A stretch of DNA of 64,000 bases from Allantophomopsis cytisporea. Taxonomy: Eukaryota > Ascomycota > Leotiomycetes > Phacidiales > Phacidiaceae. The notes below the pieces were generated by a model, which worked only from the letters and a program-made list of their open reading frames with translations, was not told where the DNA came from and did no database searches. Positions within the stretch are counted from its first letter, which is position 1. Each line of letters begins with the position of its first letter. A program made the position numbers and the translations under genes. Below, one piece after another: positions 46,971 to 58,200 of this stretch. The stretch lies in the NCBI GenBank assembly GCA_024752435.1, contig CP103025.1, positions 1,984,001 to 2,048,000 of the forward strand, read 5' to 3'.

Positions 46971-49595
46971 GGTATCGAAGCTCTTGTCCAGATATGTTCC
47001 TGGAATCGAGGGGCGGTCGCTTACTTTTGTGGTTTTCAGGGGACGAGGGTAAGATGATGTTTGGAAGGTGTCTTTAGAAGCCTTTTCTCCCTTGGGTGCA
47101 TATGGATGCTATTCCATATTTTACAATTCCATAGCCGCCACTACCCCTCACAGGGAGTGAGGTGTGTTGTCACGAACTCTTAGCTCGTTCGAAAGACCCA
47201 CACACATAATTACGGTGGAATACAAAAGTAGTATATATCTGATGATTTGAGCAGGATACACGAGGGTCCCGCATGCAAGAACCGGCTCGCATATACATTC
47301 TTTGACACATTCCAACCAAGCAGCTGGGAATGTGTGGACAGATGCCATTGCCGAACCTTATTCATATCTAACTGATTTTGAGGCCATGCATGCATGCGTC
47401 ATCGCACAGATGTTTTACAGATGCTTTACAAATGCGTAGCACTATATTATATATATTATATATGCGGCGTTCGTGGCGGGCATAAACGGGCAGTAGAGCG
47501 GGCTTCAAGAGATATCAAGCGAGAGAATGCATAAAAGGTTGTTTTAAGGTTCTGAGAGAAAGGAGGGGTTATCTGTGAGGGCTTTCTGATCAAACAAGTT
47601 GAGAGTGATGGAATTTCGGCATGCCCCTCTCATCGAATAGGATCTTGTTATGCATTTTACCTTTTTCATAAATGGATGTTTTTACATACGTGTCTAATAG
47701 CTATTCTGTAGACCCCGGTAATGTGGGAACTCAAAGTTCAGATCATTTCAGTACAACGAGACTGCTCTCACTATCAATTTCGTTGTAGCCTTTGTGATGA
47801 CTTAATAGTTGGGCATGGTTTCACATTGCTTTTGTATATTCATAAATCTCATGTTCCTATTTATTTGATAGATTTTTTTTCGCGCGTAATAAACTCCATT
47901 CCGTAAATTTGGCTAGGATTACTTAGAATAGCATCTTTTATATAGTTACTAACTCAAAGATTAGTTTCTGTTTATGAGATAAAAGTAATAGCTTTGATTA
48001 TAGGGACAATTTGTTGTACAATTGTGTTTTGCAATATCATATCTCTTTATCAACACTTGAAATTGGAGAACAACCCAAAAGTATTGATAGCAGATATCAG
48101 GCAAGAGGAAAGACGAGAGTTTTGAAGGATCAATCATTGGGGTTTTTCCTTTGTATTAACAATACCAAATATAGTTTATTAAAAATTAAATAGATAGTAA
48201 TTGGTTAAAAAAGACTTATTTCTTTACAAAAAGAAAAATTAGAAAAACTGAAGGAAAAAAAATCAGACTCGTCCGAACACACATATATATAACACTTTTA
48301 TATGAGAAACGTGCTCCTTCGACTCAAATAGTTTACTATATGTAAGGCCTCTTGATTTCTGCAGTATGCTTGTATTTGTATATATTTCTTAAGTGAAGTT
48401 AAGCTTTAAAAAGAATGATAAAAATACAAAGTGGGGCTGGGCTCTGAACAACGAGTCCAGGCTACTTACTATATATCGATACATTTCACATTTGATGGAC
48501 AATCTCTCTATTTGGTCAGCCAGAATGTACTCCTTCTCAGCTCTTCGCTTGAGTAAGATAGTTCTTAATTTTTTTTTGTACGACAATGAAAAGCCCTGCA
48601 TTACTATAAGGAGGATGTGATAACAATGAGACAAATGATAACAGTGTCACGTGTGATGATAGCACTGTTTTTGTGCCGAGTTTTAGAGAGCTCGTCAACT
48701 TCAAGAGTAGTGATGCTGGTAAGGCAGTAGATTTCCAAAGTAATTTCTGACACGAGATGGCAGAAGCTATGATAAAATAAGTAGCTGAGAGTACCTAGGT
48801 ATCTGGGTATGGTATCGAGGCCGGGAAAGTTCTTGATTTATAAGTACTCTAGGAAGATATAGACGACACTTCAACCGGGATATAAAACAGGACAACCAAA
48901 GAGGTCAGAAATACCCAAGAATGCGACAGAGTTATAGTCTCTGAACACATTGTTTTATAAGTGCCTCGCCAATCCTTTTACCAGCTATCTGTGTATAAAG
49001 GGTTTGGTGGTTAAGTTGGCTGTTGGGAGCGGAACTACCAAGTATCCTACTTATAAGTAGATCAATAGCAAGACACAGTCGACTCCTAAATTCTCACAAT
49101 GTTGTAAGTACTGCACTACGGTTAATAAGGGAGAACATTTGTGTGTTGTCAGCGTTTTAGAATAACGTGAAGCACTCAGGGGTATGAAGTCGAATTATAA
49201 GAAAAGGTCTGGAAGCGATTCAAGCTATGAATCATCAAAGAAAGAAGTTATTAAAGGATGTTAAAACATAAGTTCTGATTGTTGTTGGCAAGATATACAT
49301 GAACGTCTGCCATAGCTGTTTGCTTGTTGACTACTATAGTTCTGTCACACTTCTACTTAGATACCTCTGAGGAAATGAAGAAGAAAAAAAGGAGTATACG
49401 AGCATGTTTGTTGGAGAGGGTCAGGATCATCGTCGCGGCGACCAGAGGTACGCACTTTTCTCGTGCTGCGTCTGGAAACTTCTCCTTCATACCGTCTGAG
49501 TCTGAGTCTGAGTCAACGAAGACCACACACAAACCTTACACAAACAGCCCTATAAAGATATACGCAAAGCTATCTTCACTGCCAACAACGAAGCA

Positions 49596-50258
49596 ATGAC
49601 GAAGGCTATCCCAGGCCATAAAGCCAAAAAGGTGCTCGCGTGGATGAAAAAGGCACCAGGAAAGGCAATTGACTCTATGAAGGAGAAGTTTATCAGAAGA
49701 GAGAAAGAGAAAGTGGATACTTCCGATCTGCCCGGCGATTACGTTCTCTCCAACTCACCACGACCATGGATGTCATCTGAGGTATTAACAGATTCCGAGT
49801 ACGAATTGAACCACATTCGTCGTGGAGAAGCGGAGGAATCTGTTGAGTTGATCGATCTTGATGCTGTATACGCTGCAAATGCATCTGTAAGCTCCTCCAA
49901 CGCTTCATCATTGAGGGCAGTTGCTTTTGCTTCTGTCAGAGATCCTGCCAACGCTAGCCGTTCTCCATCGCCCCTGAGACGCTCGTCTTCCACATCATCC
50001 AGTCCCCTACTGGCCACTTTCAGACCAACACTTGACGAACTCACATTCTCTACCACCGCAAATGCAGAATCAGGCGCTCGTGTATCACGATTTAGATTTG
50101 CCTTTGCAGGCCGCCAACCGTTCACAAGATCCGTCAGGCCATCAGCATCAGCGCCAAGAAGTGAAGCCATTACGTCCCAGGAGTTGGTTCGAAACCAGCG
50201 TGAACAAGCCAACGCCATGGGAGAGAAACAGGGAATAGACTCAAGCAGAGGAAGGTGA
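49596..50258 (+). CDS. unrecognised Ser/Ala-rich protein
   Basis: A single-exon ORF of 220 residues from MTKAIPGHKAKKVL. The N-terminus is Lys-rich and amphipathic (KKVLAWMKKAPGKAIDSMKEKF); the middle is acidic (EAEESVELIDLDAVYAANA); the rest is Ser-rich and disordered with SRSPSPLRRSSSTSSS. No domain and no signal peptide. A TATAAAG at 49551-49557 supports transcription starting just before the ATG. A frame open from an ATG at 49375 ends on the TGA that overlaps this ATG (ATGA), so a longer transcript would carry an overlapping upstream ORF. It is probably a lineage-restricted protein; function unknown. Confidence 0.6.
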   Translation: MTKAIPGHKAKKVLAWMKKAPGKAIDSMKEKFIRREKEKVDTSDLPGDYVLSNSPRPWMSSEVLTDSEYELNHIRRGEAEESVELIDLDAVYAANASVSSSNASSLRAVAFASVRDPANASRSPSPLRRSSSTSSSPLLATFRPTLDELTFSTTANAESGARVSRFRFAFAGRQPFTRSVRPSASAPRSEAITSQELVRNQREQANAMGEKQGIDSSRGR

Positions 50259-50487
50259 TCAAGGATGTTGAGGTGAATCTCAGGAAGAGAAGGATGGAGG
50301 TGTACCGATGGGCCGTGTCAAGAGGGTGGATAACATGTTAAGCAGTATTCGCTTGAGACCCTGTCATGTCTATGCTGAATTCATGTTAGTGTCTGAATGT
50401 TAAGAGATACAAGTGTATAAATAAGAAGTATAATACAAGTATCTCCAGCTATGGGTGTTGTCACGAAAATAATATAGTTGTACATTG

Positions 50488-51764
50488 TCACTTCTTCTTG
50501 CTACTTCCCTTTGGTCGACCTCGTTTCCGTGGAACAGGGGTTTCAACAAGCACGCTATCCTCCTCCGTATTCTCCCCATCATCAGCTCCTTCATCATCCA
50601 TATTTTCCGCATCAACTAATTCCTCCTCACTGGATCTACCAGGCTGTTCCTGCTTCTCCATCTTTACCTTCTCTGTCATCTCTTTCACTATCTTCGTTCC
50701 CTCGTCCATCTCACCATTCCAGCCTCCACATCCACCACAACGCCATCTCCCCACATCTTGAAGTCTGTTTATACCGGGAGGAGCTTGTCCATTCACCAAT
50801 CTGCAATGCTGGCAAATCAAAGCCATGCGATTCTTAGGCAAAGTTTCGTCCTCTCCAAGCAAGAGATCAAGGACTCTGTCATACCAGTGCCCCTCAGCAA
50901 CCAAAGAATCTCCTTGAGAGTACTGTGGAGCTCCCGAGAAAGCATTTGGTGCGAACTCGGCTGTCTCTTGAGGAGGGGGCTTTGGTGACGTTGACACTTG
51001 AACAGGGGAGCTACTAAGTGGAATCGCCTTTTGGGCTTGCGGCGTAGAAGGCTGTGGCTGAAGACTTATGTTTCGTCCTGGAATGTTCGCCGTAGGTGGT
51101 GGTCCAATTGTCGTTCTCTGTGGAAGTTTGCCGGTGCTACGGGGCGTGGATGGAGAGGCCCCTGGTCCCTTCGATTTGCGATTGCTGGAGAGAGGAGAAG
51201 CTGAAGGTGGAGCACCGCCATATTTTTCAAGAAGCTGTTGTGTAGAATTGTACTTCGTGGCATCCTTTAGCTTGTCAATTGTTTTCGAGCGCTCAGTCTG
51301 CTGAGCATCTAAACGTGCAGTAACCTTGTCGATTCTATATTGATAGAAAGTGGTGATAGCGGTCCGGATCAGGTAGATGCTGTTCAGAGTTAGAGGTCAG
51401 CATATGAACCCAGTAAAAGATCAGATCTCTTAGGATCAAAGGTCTAACATACACGACTGGGCTTCCAGAAATTGCAGTGTATTCTAAAGCAGTCCAGTTC
51501 TTTACTTTAACTACCAATGCCAAGATTATGAGGCACAAGATATATGCGAAGCTCGTGTATAAAGTCCAGAGTGCCTTTACTCGTCGCGACTGTTGTCTGA
51601 GAGAGTCTAGTTGTATCTGCGTCTTGGAGATTTTGTCGGACAAGGCCGAAAGAGCTCTTTCAAAGGAGGCTGGAGAGGTGTCCTCGCCCTAGTGTTATGG
51701 TCAACAACCACTTTAAGATAGTAGATGTAAAAAGACTTACTCTCCAAGGCCATAATTTAACCAT
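50488..51764 (-). CDS. LNP1: Lunapark, ER three-way-junction protein
   Basis: Three exons (51764-51741, 51688-51453, 51379-50488; introns 52 and 73 nt) give 383 residues. The first coding exon has 24 nt (MVKLWPWR). A coiled N-terminal helix (SDKISKTQIQLDSLRQQ) is followed by two close membrane spans (SFAYILCLIILALVV and GSPVVIYLIRTAITTFY) forming the hairpin typical of Lunapark. After a Ser/Pro linker comes the zinc ribbon with four Cys (LICQHCRLVNG and WRCGGCGGWNG). The C-terminus is acidic then basic (RKRGRPKGSSKKK, AT-hook-like). Lnp1 stabilises three-way junctions of tubular ER and works opposite Sey1/atlastin. It is divergent from the golgin gene. Confidence 0.95.
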
Positions 51765-52106
51765 TTTGAAGCTCTGAGAAGCTTCTGTATCAAGGGAACT
51801 GAATGCGCATGTCGGAATGCAGGGTGTCGTTGTGGATGTTGATATATTTAGAGAATGACGAACGACATGAATATGAAACCTTGTATCAGCTTGCGCCTGG
51901 GAAGCTCTTGCGGAAAGGCACCGCGTTGTCGCCTTAGGTTGAACACCGAAGGACGCGCGCGAGACATTCAATTGACCTTATTGACAGTTCATTGATTGTC
52001 ACTCTTGCATTACGTTTGTTCTACATTCATGGCCTCACCAGCATGGTAGCTCCATAATGTCAGATATCGCTAGAACGTCATCCAGGATATAGTATCTACA
52101 ATAGCG
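51765..52106. promoter_or_regulatory. divergent promoter, LNP1 / golgin
   Basis: The 342 bp between two divergent start codons must hold both promoters. No TATA box or other definite element was recognised. Confidence 0.5.
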
Positions 52107-55100
52107 ATGTTTCAGGTATTTTAAAATCCCAATCTGTGCAGGAACATTACTGAATCTCGAAGCGCATTAAAGCTGCTGTAGACTCCCGCATTGCGGAGGA
52201 ACAGGCGCGAGCAAAAGCTTCAGGAACCCCCGTCAGATCTCTTTCGAATACCGGAAGGTCTTCCTCATCTCGAAATGAATCGCCAGCGGCTAGAACATCG
52301 AGAAGTAAGAATGTCGATGTCTCTAACGAACCAAGGGGCCCAGATCCCTCTGAATTCGAGGCTGCCTTCGTAATCGACGACGAAGAGCCAAGCCGGGTCG
52401 GAACACCTACCATTGGCGACGCTTCTCCAACCAAAGATCCAGAAAGTACAACATTAGATTCAGAGAAGCCACCCCCGAATGGAACAGAAAGTGTGGGTGA
52501 GAAGCTTGCGGAAGCGCCCAAGGCGCCTACGACTGCAGAGTTACCCCTAGAAGTCCGACAAAAGCTCCGGAAGTTAGAGAAGCTTGAATCTCGGTACCAA
52601 GGTAAGGTTATAGATTTATACTTCACCCGGGTAGAATCGACTTCTAATAATTGCTTTAGAACTTTTGCGCTCCTATCGAATTGCGCACGCTCGCGCTGTC
52701 TCAATAGAGCCTTTCGAGAAGACACTGAAGGAGAACACTCCCCTCACTTCAATAAGCGAACCCGGTGCACTCATTGAGTATATTAACCAATTGAATTTAA
52801 GGGGTGATATGGTCATGGAAGAGTTGAAACGTGTTACTACGGACCGCGATGAATACAAGAAAAAGCTTCTGGACGCAGAGAAGGAGAAGGATGTAGCGGA
52901 AGTCAAATCTTCAGAACCAACGGCCGCCAAGACCGGCAAGATAGAGGATCCGGAGAAAGCAGCGGACGAAGAGTTTTTCTCCTACGATGACGAAATCCCA
53001 AAGCTTCAATCAGATCTCCAAGCTAAAGAAAAGGAGGTTGAGGAGCTCAAGACTGAAATTTCAATTCTAAAGTCTGACCTGGATGTAACCCCAAAACTCC
53101 AGTCCGATCTTCAAGCCAAGGAAAAGGAGGTTGAGGAGCTTAAGTCTGAGATAACAACACTCAAGACTGACCTTGAAGCAACTCGCAAGTCGAGTCAGAC
53201 CCTTGCCCAGGATCTTGAGAAAGCCAACCTTGCTGCCAAAGAAGCCACTGACAACACTTCAAGCACTCATGAAGAAACCATTGTCGGTCTGAAAACAAAA
53301 TTGGAGAGTACGGAACGGGAGCTTACCGAAGCTAAAGCCGCTGTTACTAAACAAGAAAATCTCGCTGTATCAAACCTTGAAATATCAAAGGAAGCTTCTT
53401 CTAAGTCTGAAAAACGATGTGCAGAACTGGAAGAGCAAATCAAGAAGCTTGAGGGACAACGAGATAGCGATCTCAAGCGACTAGGAGAGTTAGAGGCACA
53501 ACTTACCGAGAAAGAGGCCGTACTTGCCGATAAAGAGGCTGCGCTTGTAGCTAAATCAGCCGAGTCTGGAACTACGACACCAGTGACTGAAGTAGTACCG
53601 ACTACACCTACTGCTCCTACTGCTCCAACCACTGGGGGCTCAAAGAAGAAGAACAAGAAGAAAAAGAAGGGTGGAGCTGCAGCAGCGACAGCAGCGACAG
53701 CAGCAACCGAGACTTCTAAGGATACAGTCCCTATTGCCGCTACTTCTCCAGCCTCTGCTGAAAAGATAGATGATGGAAAGGCCGAGTTAGAGTCCGAAAT
53801 TGCACAACTCAAGGAAACACTTGTTGCAAAGGATGAAGAAATTGCGCAACTCAAGGAGACGCTCATTGCCAAGGATGAGGAAATCCAGAAGTTGCAGACC
53901 AAGCGTAAGCAAGAAGCAGAACTGCGCGAGGAGATCGAAGACCTTCAGGACAACTTGTTCACCATTGGACAAGAGCATGTCGAAGCGAAGGACCAAATTA
54001 AGGAACTTCGTGGCCAGAAGGCAGAACTGGAGGAAAATATCAAGGTCCTTGAAGCTCAAGCCTCGGAGCAAGATTTCAAGAGCTTGTCTACCGAATTTGA
54101 GAATCTTAAAGTCAAATCATCAGGCCTTCAAAGTGATCTTGGTGCCGCTCAAGAGCTAGCTTCCACACGTTACAAGGAGTTGACCGAGCTTCGAGATGTG
54201 CTGCAAAAGGCGCAGCCAGAGTTAAAGAGTCTTCGCACGGAGAATGCTGATCTCAAGAGTGTTAAGGAGGAACTGGCTAGCCGTGTAGCTGAATTGAAAC
54301 GTCTTGAAGGACGGGAGAAAGACCTGAAGGCAAATGTAGCAAGCTTCAAGAAGCAAGCTACAGATCGCGAGGCTGAAGTCAAGTCGTTGAACGAGAGGGT
54401 CACCCAGGAAACCAATGGTCGCCTGAAGGCCGAAGAGCAAAACCGTGTTGCACAACGTGATTTGCGACGAGTAGAAGCAGACAAGGTTGAACTATCGGCC
54501 ACCAGTGAGAAGTCCCAAAGGGAATTGTCAAAGGTCCAGGAAGAGGTGACAAAGTTGAGAAGTCGGGTTCGTGAGCTTGAGGCCCAATTGACAAAAGTTA
54601 ACTCCGAAGCCTCTGTACTCAGGGAGGAAACCGAACTAAAGACCTCGCAGTATGCTAGTGCGCAAAGTCTTGTAAGCAGCATGAGGGACCAGACATCTGA
54701 GATGGCAGTGCAGCTCAAAGAAGCCAAAGAGCAGTCCGAGAGTCTTGAAGAAGAGCTTGGTGAAGTTCAGCGACTGTTGAATGAGCGCACTCGGGAAGGA
54801 GAGACTATGAGACGCCTCCTGGCAGATGTGGAAGGCCGCGCTGATGCCAAGGTTCGCGACATGAAGGAGCGCATGGAGGCAGCCATTGAAGAGCGGGATC
54901 GCGTTGAGGATGAAGCCAGCACGAATGCTCGCCGACGGGCACGTGAAGTCGACGAGTTGAAGAACAAGGTGCGCGATGCAGAGCGCGACCTCAAACGTGC
55001 AGAGCAAGACAGAGAAGATCTTGAGAGAGCACAGAAGGACCTGAAGAAGCGTGAAGAACAACTTGAGAGTGCCTCCGAGAAAGCACAGCAGGAGGCGAGC

Positions 55101-55598
55101 GAGGTCCGTGGTGCTATGAGTACTCTACGCGATGCCCTTGATCAGAGCGAGAAACAGACCCGTGAGACAGAGAAGCAGAAGGCAGATCTTCGTCGAATGC
55201 TTGACGAGGCAACCCAACGCTATGAGAAGTTGCAGAAGGCCCATAAGGCTATGTCTGAGAAACTGGCCTCACCATCTATCAGGTCTTCTATCGATGGAAG
55301 CAGTATTCGCTCTTCGTCAACGCAGCGGGACAATGGGAATGGCAGCATCGCTGGCAGTATGGATTATGTTTATCTCAAGACTATCCTCCTGCAGTTCCTC
55401 GAGCAGAAAGATAAGAGGCATCAAGCGCAGCTTGTCCCGGTTCTTGGGAAGCTGCTTCATTTCGACAAGTAGGTTCCCCTATTCCCTGTCATTTACAGTC
55501 ATGCATTTCAGTCGCTGGCGAGTATATTCTTTGCATTTGCTAATTTGCATTGTAGGAAGGACGAGCAAAAATGGATGGCTGCCATCTCGCTGAAGTAG
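52107..55598 (+). CDS. IMH1: GRIP-domain golgin (Imh1-like)
   Basis: Four exons (52107-52115, 52163-52601, 52660-55468, 55556-55598) give 1099 residues. The first coding exon is 9 nt (MFQ) and joins to RIKAAVDSRIAEEQARA. A Ser/Pro-rich segment with acidic VIDDEEP is followed by almost continuous coiled coil from about residue 140 to 1010, broken once by a Thr/Pro/Ala stretch with KKKNKKKKKGG (about 500). The C-terminus (MDYVYLKTILLQFLEQKDK) holds the GRIP domain with the Tyr that binds Arl1-GTP, so it should sit on trans-Golgi membranes and tether endosome-derived vesicles. A 31-residue unit (KLQSDLQAKEKEVEELK...) is repeated at 53001-53186, and a 14-residue unit (LKET..AKDEEI) twice near 53803-53886. 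Confidence 0.94.
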
Positions 55599-56360
55599 AA
55601 GTGCGGTATCACGAGCAGAAGGGCCTACGGGGGCTGTGAGTTCTATGGAATGGGTAAATTTTCGGCGTCTGAAGCAATATGTGGAAGATACACAGCAGCC
55701 GGAAACGAATGGTCATTCAAGACAGGGCTTCGTCGCGCCCAGAAAGAGAGGAGTGTTGCAAACGATACCATAGGCGATGTAGGGTGAGAAATGTTGTTGT
55801 CGTGACAACATATTTCCACACATGTGGCTCATTGTTCTTCGACCCTTGTGAGACCTGCGCCACCTTATTATTTGAATAGAGGATTCAATTATATGAGAAA
55901 CTTGATAGCATTCAATATGATATGAATATGAGCATTGATGTCTGATACGTTGATGTCCAGTGAAAGATGTGGGAAACATAGTGACAAGAGGTGAGGGGTT
56001 TTTTCTTCTTCTTCTTCTTCTTAGGGAGCCAAGAAGACATTTTGTATGGGCGGTTTCAAAAGGCTGTTTATTCCCTCACACATAAGCGGATGAGACCGGA
56101 TTCACTCGCCATATGAGGTGAGATGAGATGCTTCAACTGCATACAGCATCGCCCCCAACGCTTTGAATAGTTCCCGTCTTTCAGAGATATGTTTATGAGC
56201 CCCGTCGTGATGCAGGTATCGAATCTTGAAAACATTCGAGAAATTTCTACGGAGTACGGGGCATTTTACTGTTGTGCACGAAAATTGCGTGAGCAGCCTC
56301 TGAGTGGATGCACACGGTGGAGTTCACCAGTTCGACGGTATTTGGTGGAGATGTACATAG

Positions 56361-56400
56361 TCGAGTCAAGTCGAGTCTTGTCGAGTCAAGTCGAGTCTTG
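56361..56400 (+). repeat. 20-bp tandem repeat x2
   Basis: TCGAGTCAAGTCGAGTCTTG occurs twice in tandem. Each unit is itself two related decamers. Confidence 0.9.
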
Positions 56401-56465
56401 AGTCGCAGGTGCGGTCGCAGTCGTCCCCAGTCCCAGTCTCAGTCTCAGTTGGCGTTGGATGAAAG

Positions 56466-56510
56466 GGTCTGGCTGGTCTGGCTGGTCTGGCTGGTCTGGC
56501 TGGTCTGGCT
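56466..56510 (+). repeat. (GGTCTGGCT)5 minisatellite
   Basis: Five perfect 9-bp units. In one frame they encode a Trp-Leu-Val run, which is an artefact of the repeat. Confidence 0.92.
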
Positions 56511-58200
56511 GGGCATGAGTGCTGCCCGAGCTTGTTTTCTCGCCTGCTTAATCATTGCATCATCGGTTGCGCGCCACAAGAAACGCCAAATGTGCGTGCG
56601 GTGGAGTGGAGCTGCGTGCTCTTTTTGCGTGTAAGAGAAGTAAGAGGTGCCAGAATGTCGGTCTCCTTAGGCATATACTCGTAAGACAAGTCAATTATAT
56701 GGAGATGCTCAAGTCAAGCATTCTCTCTGTACACTCACACTTGACTTGTAGAGGATGGAAAACATACTTATGGATAATACTCTTTCTTGTGGCCTTCGAC
56801 TCGTGCCTGTGCCTGTATCGATCGGTGCCTGTGCTGCTTGCTGCTTTCAAATATTCGTTAACGCATTTATTTGGAAGAGGGGAGCACTGAAGTAAGGTAC
56901 TGGGAATACCGGAACTCGCATCCTCGAACACTGTTGGTTTATGTATTATGTATTAATCAGTAATACTCGGGACAATCGTTGTACTCGCATGTCTGTCTAT
57001 GCCTGTATCTGCGTCCCTCTTGCTCTCTCCTCGGTCCGTCAATGTAGTTGAAGAGATGATTTTCTTCATAAGGAGCACTGGCTGCCAAAATATGTGTCGA
57101 GTATTGAGTATTGAATAGAATACGTAGCTAATTACTTGTTGACTTGTCTGCTCATAATATATGAATAACCCAAACAAAAAAAAACAAAACAAAATAGAAT
57201 AAAAATATTAAGATAAAATAAAAAATGAATAGAAAAAAACAGATTCTATTCAACGAATGACCTCATTCATGCGTCTAGAACTTTATATTGTGTAAATAGA
57301 TCAATGTATGTATGAATATGATGTATATACAGGTACTCATTTACTCTACCTAAACCGTTCAATCCTCCTAAACAAAACCATCTTAAAACGACTTTACAAC
57401 GTTACAATGTTTAAATTTTGCTCCGATATCTGACCTTCTCTCACTCTCACTCTTACTCCCTCCATCTCCATCGAATTCATCATATCATATCATATCATCC
57501 ATCCATCCATCCATCTATCTATCCATCTTTCTTCCGTCATTCATGACTACATAGCTGCTGCTTCCTTTGCTGCTGCGCAAAAGCTGTCGCATACAACTTT
57601 TCCATATCTACAACTTTGCACCCTGCACATACACACCCACACACACTCATAAACATACATCCATCATATATATCCCATACATATACCAATACATCATACA
57701 TATACATCTGTACATCCTAATTCAAAATCTTTGCATACTAGAAATTCCCCTCGAAATTAGGTCTACTCAAATCAAACTCATCACAACGCGAGTTCAGAGC
57801 TGTTGCTTCGTTTCTCTGTTCTCATCCGGGAATACTGGTTCCTCGACTCGACTTGTACTGGTCATCCCACTATCATACTACTACTGCTATCGGTAGGAGG
57901 GGCTGCACACTTTGCCCGGACGCTTAACCGCCAACACAGTTGTTAAGGTTCAACAGACAACTGCAATCAATACAGCGTCATCTCACGATCTTCTGTGTAA
58001 ATGCGCCCAGCAAATCAATTCAATACACCAAACCAACACGCCTCTGCATATTTTCGTCTCTCTGCCACCTCGACGATATCAATGGTAGCTTGAAGTAGCT
58101 CCTAGATCATCAATTCCACCTCCCCCCCCCAGTTAGCATACAGTCGGTGCTCGGAGCATATCACGCTCATCCAAAACCACTCACCCTCAAGGAAGCGCGA

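Larger units (their letters stand above)
39410..49595. other. 10-kb gene-poor region
   Basis: No ORF here shows a known domain or a credible exon chain. The first half has near-genic base composition, many GA-, CT- and GGTA-type simple repeats (39740-39780, 41385-41470, 42512-42530) and CT-rich tracts like promoters or leaders (41930-42010). The second half (about 46000-49300) is AT-rich. The longest frame is minus-strand 42806-43480, 224 codons without an initial ATG. GTACCTAGGT occurs at 48791-48800. TATAAAG at 49551-49557 lies 39 bp before the next ATG. Confidence 0.45.
55599..58200. other. 2.6-kb intergenic with simple repeats
   Basis: 3' flank of the golgin, then a stretch with several tandem repeats (CTTCTT at about 56005; those at 56361-56400 and 56466-56510; CATAT/CATC units at about 57476-57530). 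The last 700 bp are CT- and CA-rich and lead into the SR-kinase gene, probably its promoter and a long leader. No gene seen. Confidence 0.5.

Noticed and set aside
52147..52725. 192-codon minus-strand ORF
   Set aside because: It is the shadow of golgin exon 2, which splices and reads as a conserved N-terminus on the plus strand.
53267..53902. 211-codon minus-strand ORF rich in Ser, Ala and Val
   Set aside because: Antisense of the Lys/Glu/Ala-rich coiled coil of the golgin, a usual artefact of such composition.
56308..56634. ORF with a Trp-Leu-Val repeat
   Set aside because: The repeat comes from a 9-bp minisatellite; there is no other coding sign.
57567..57896. 109-codon plus-strand ORF before the SR kinase
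   Set aside because: It is made of CA/CAT-rich simple sequence and looks like leader or promoter.
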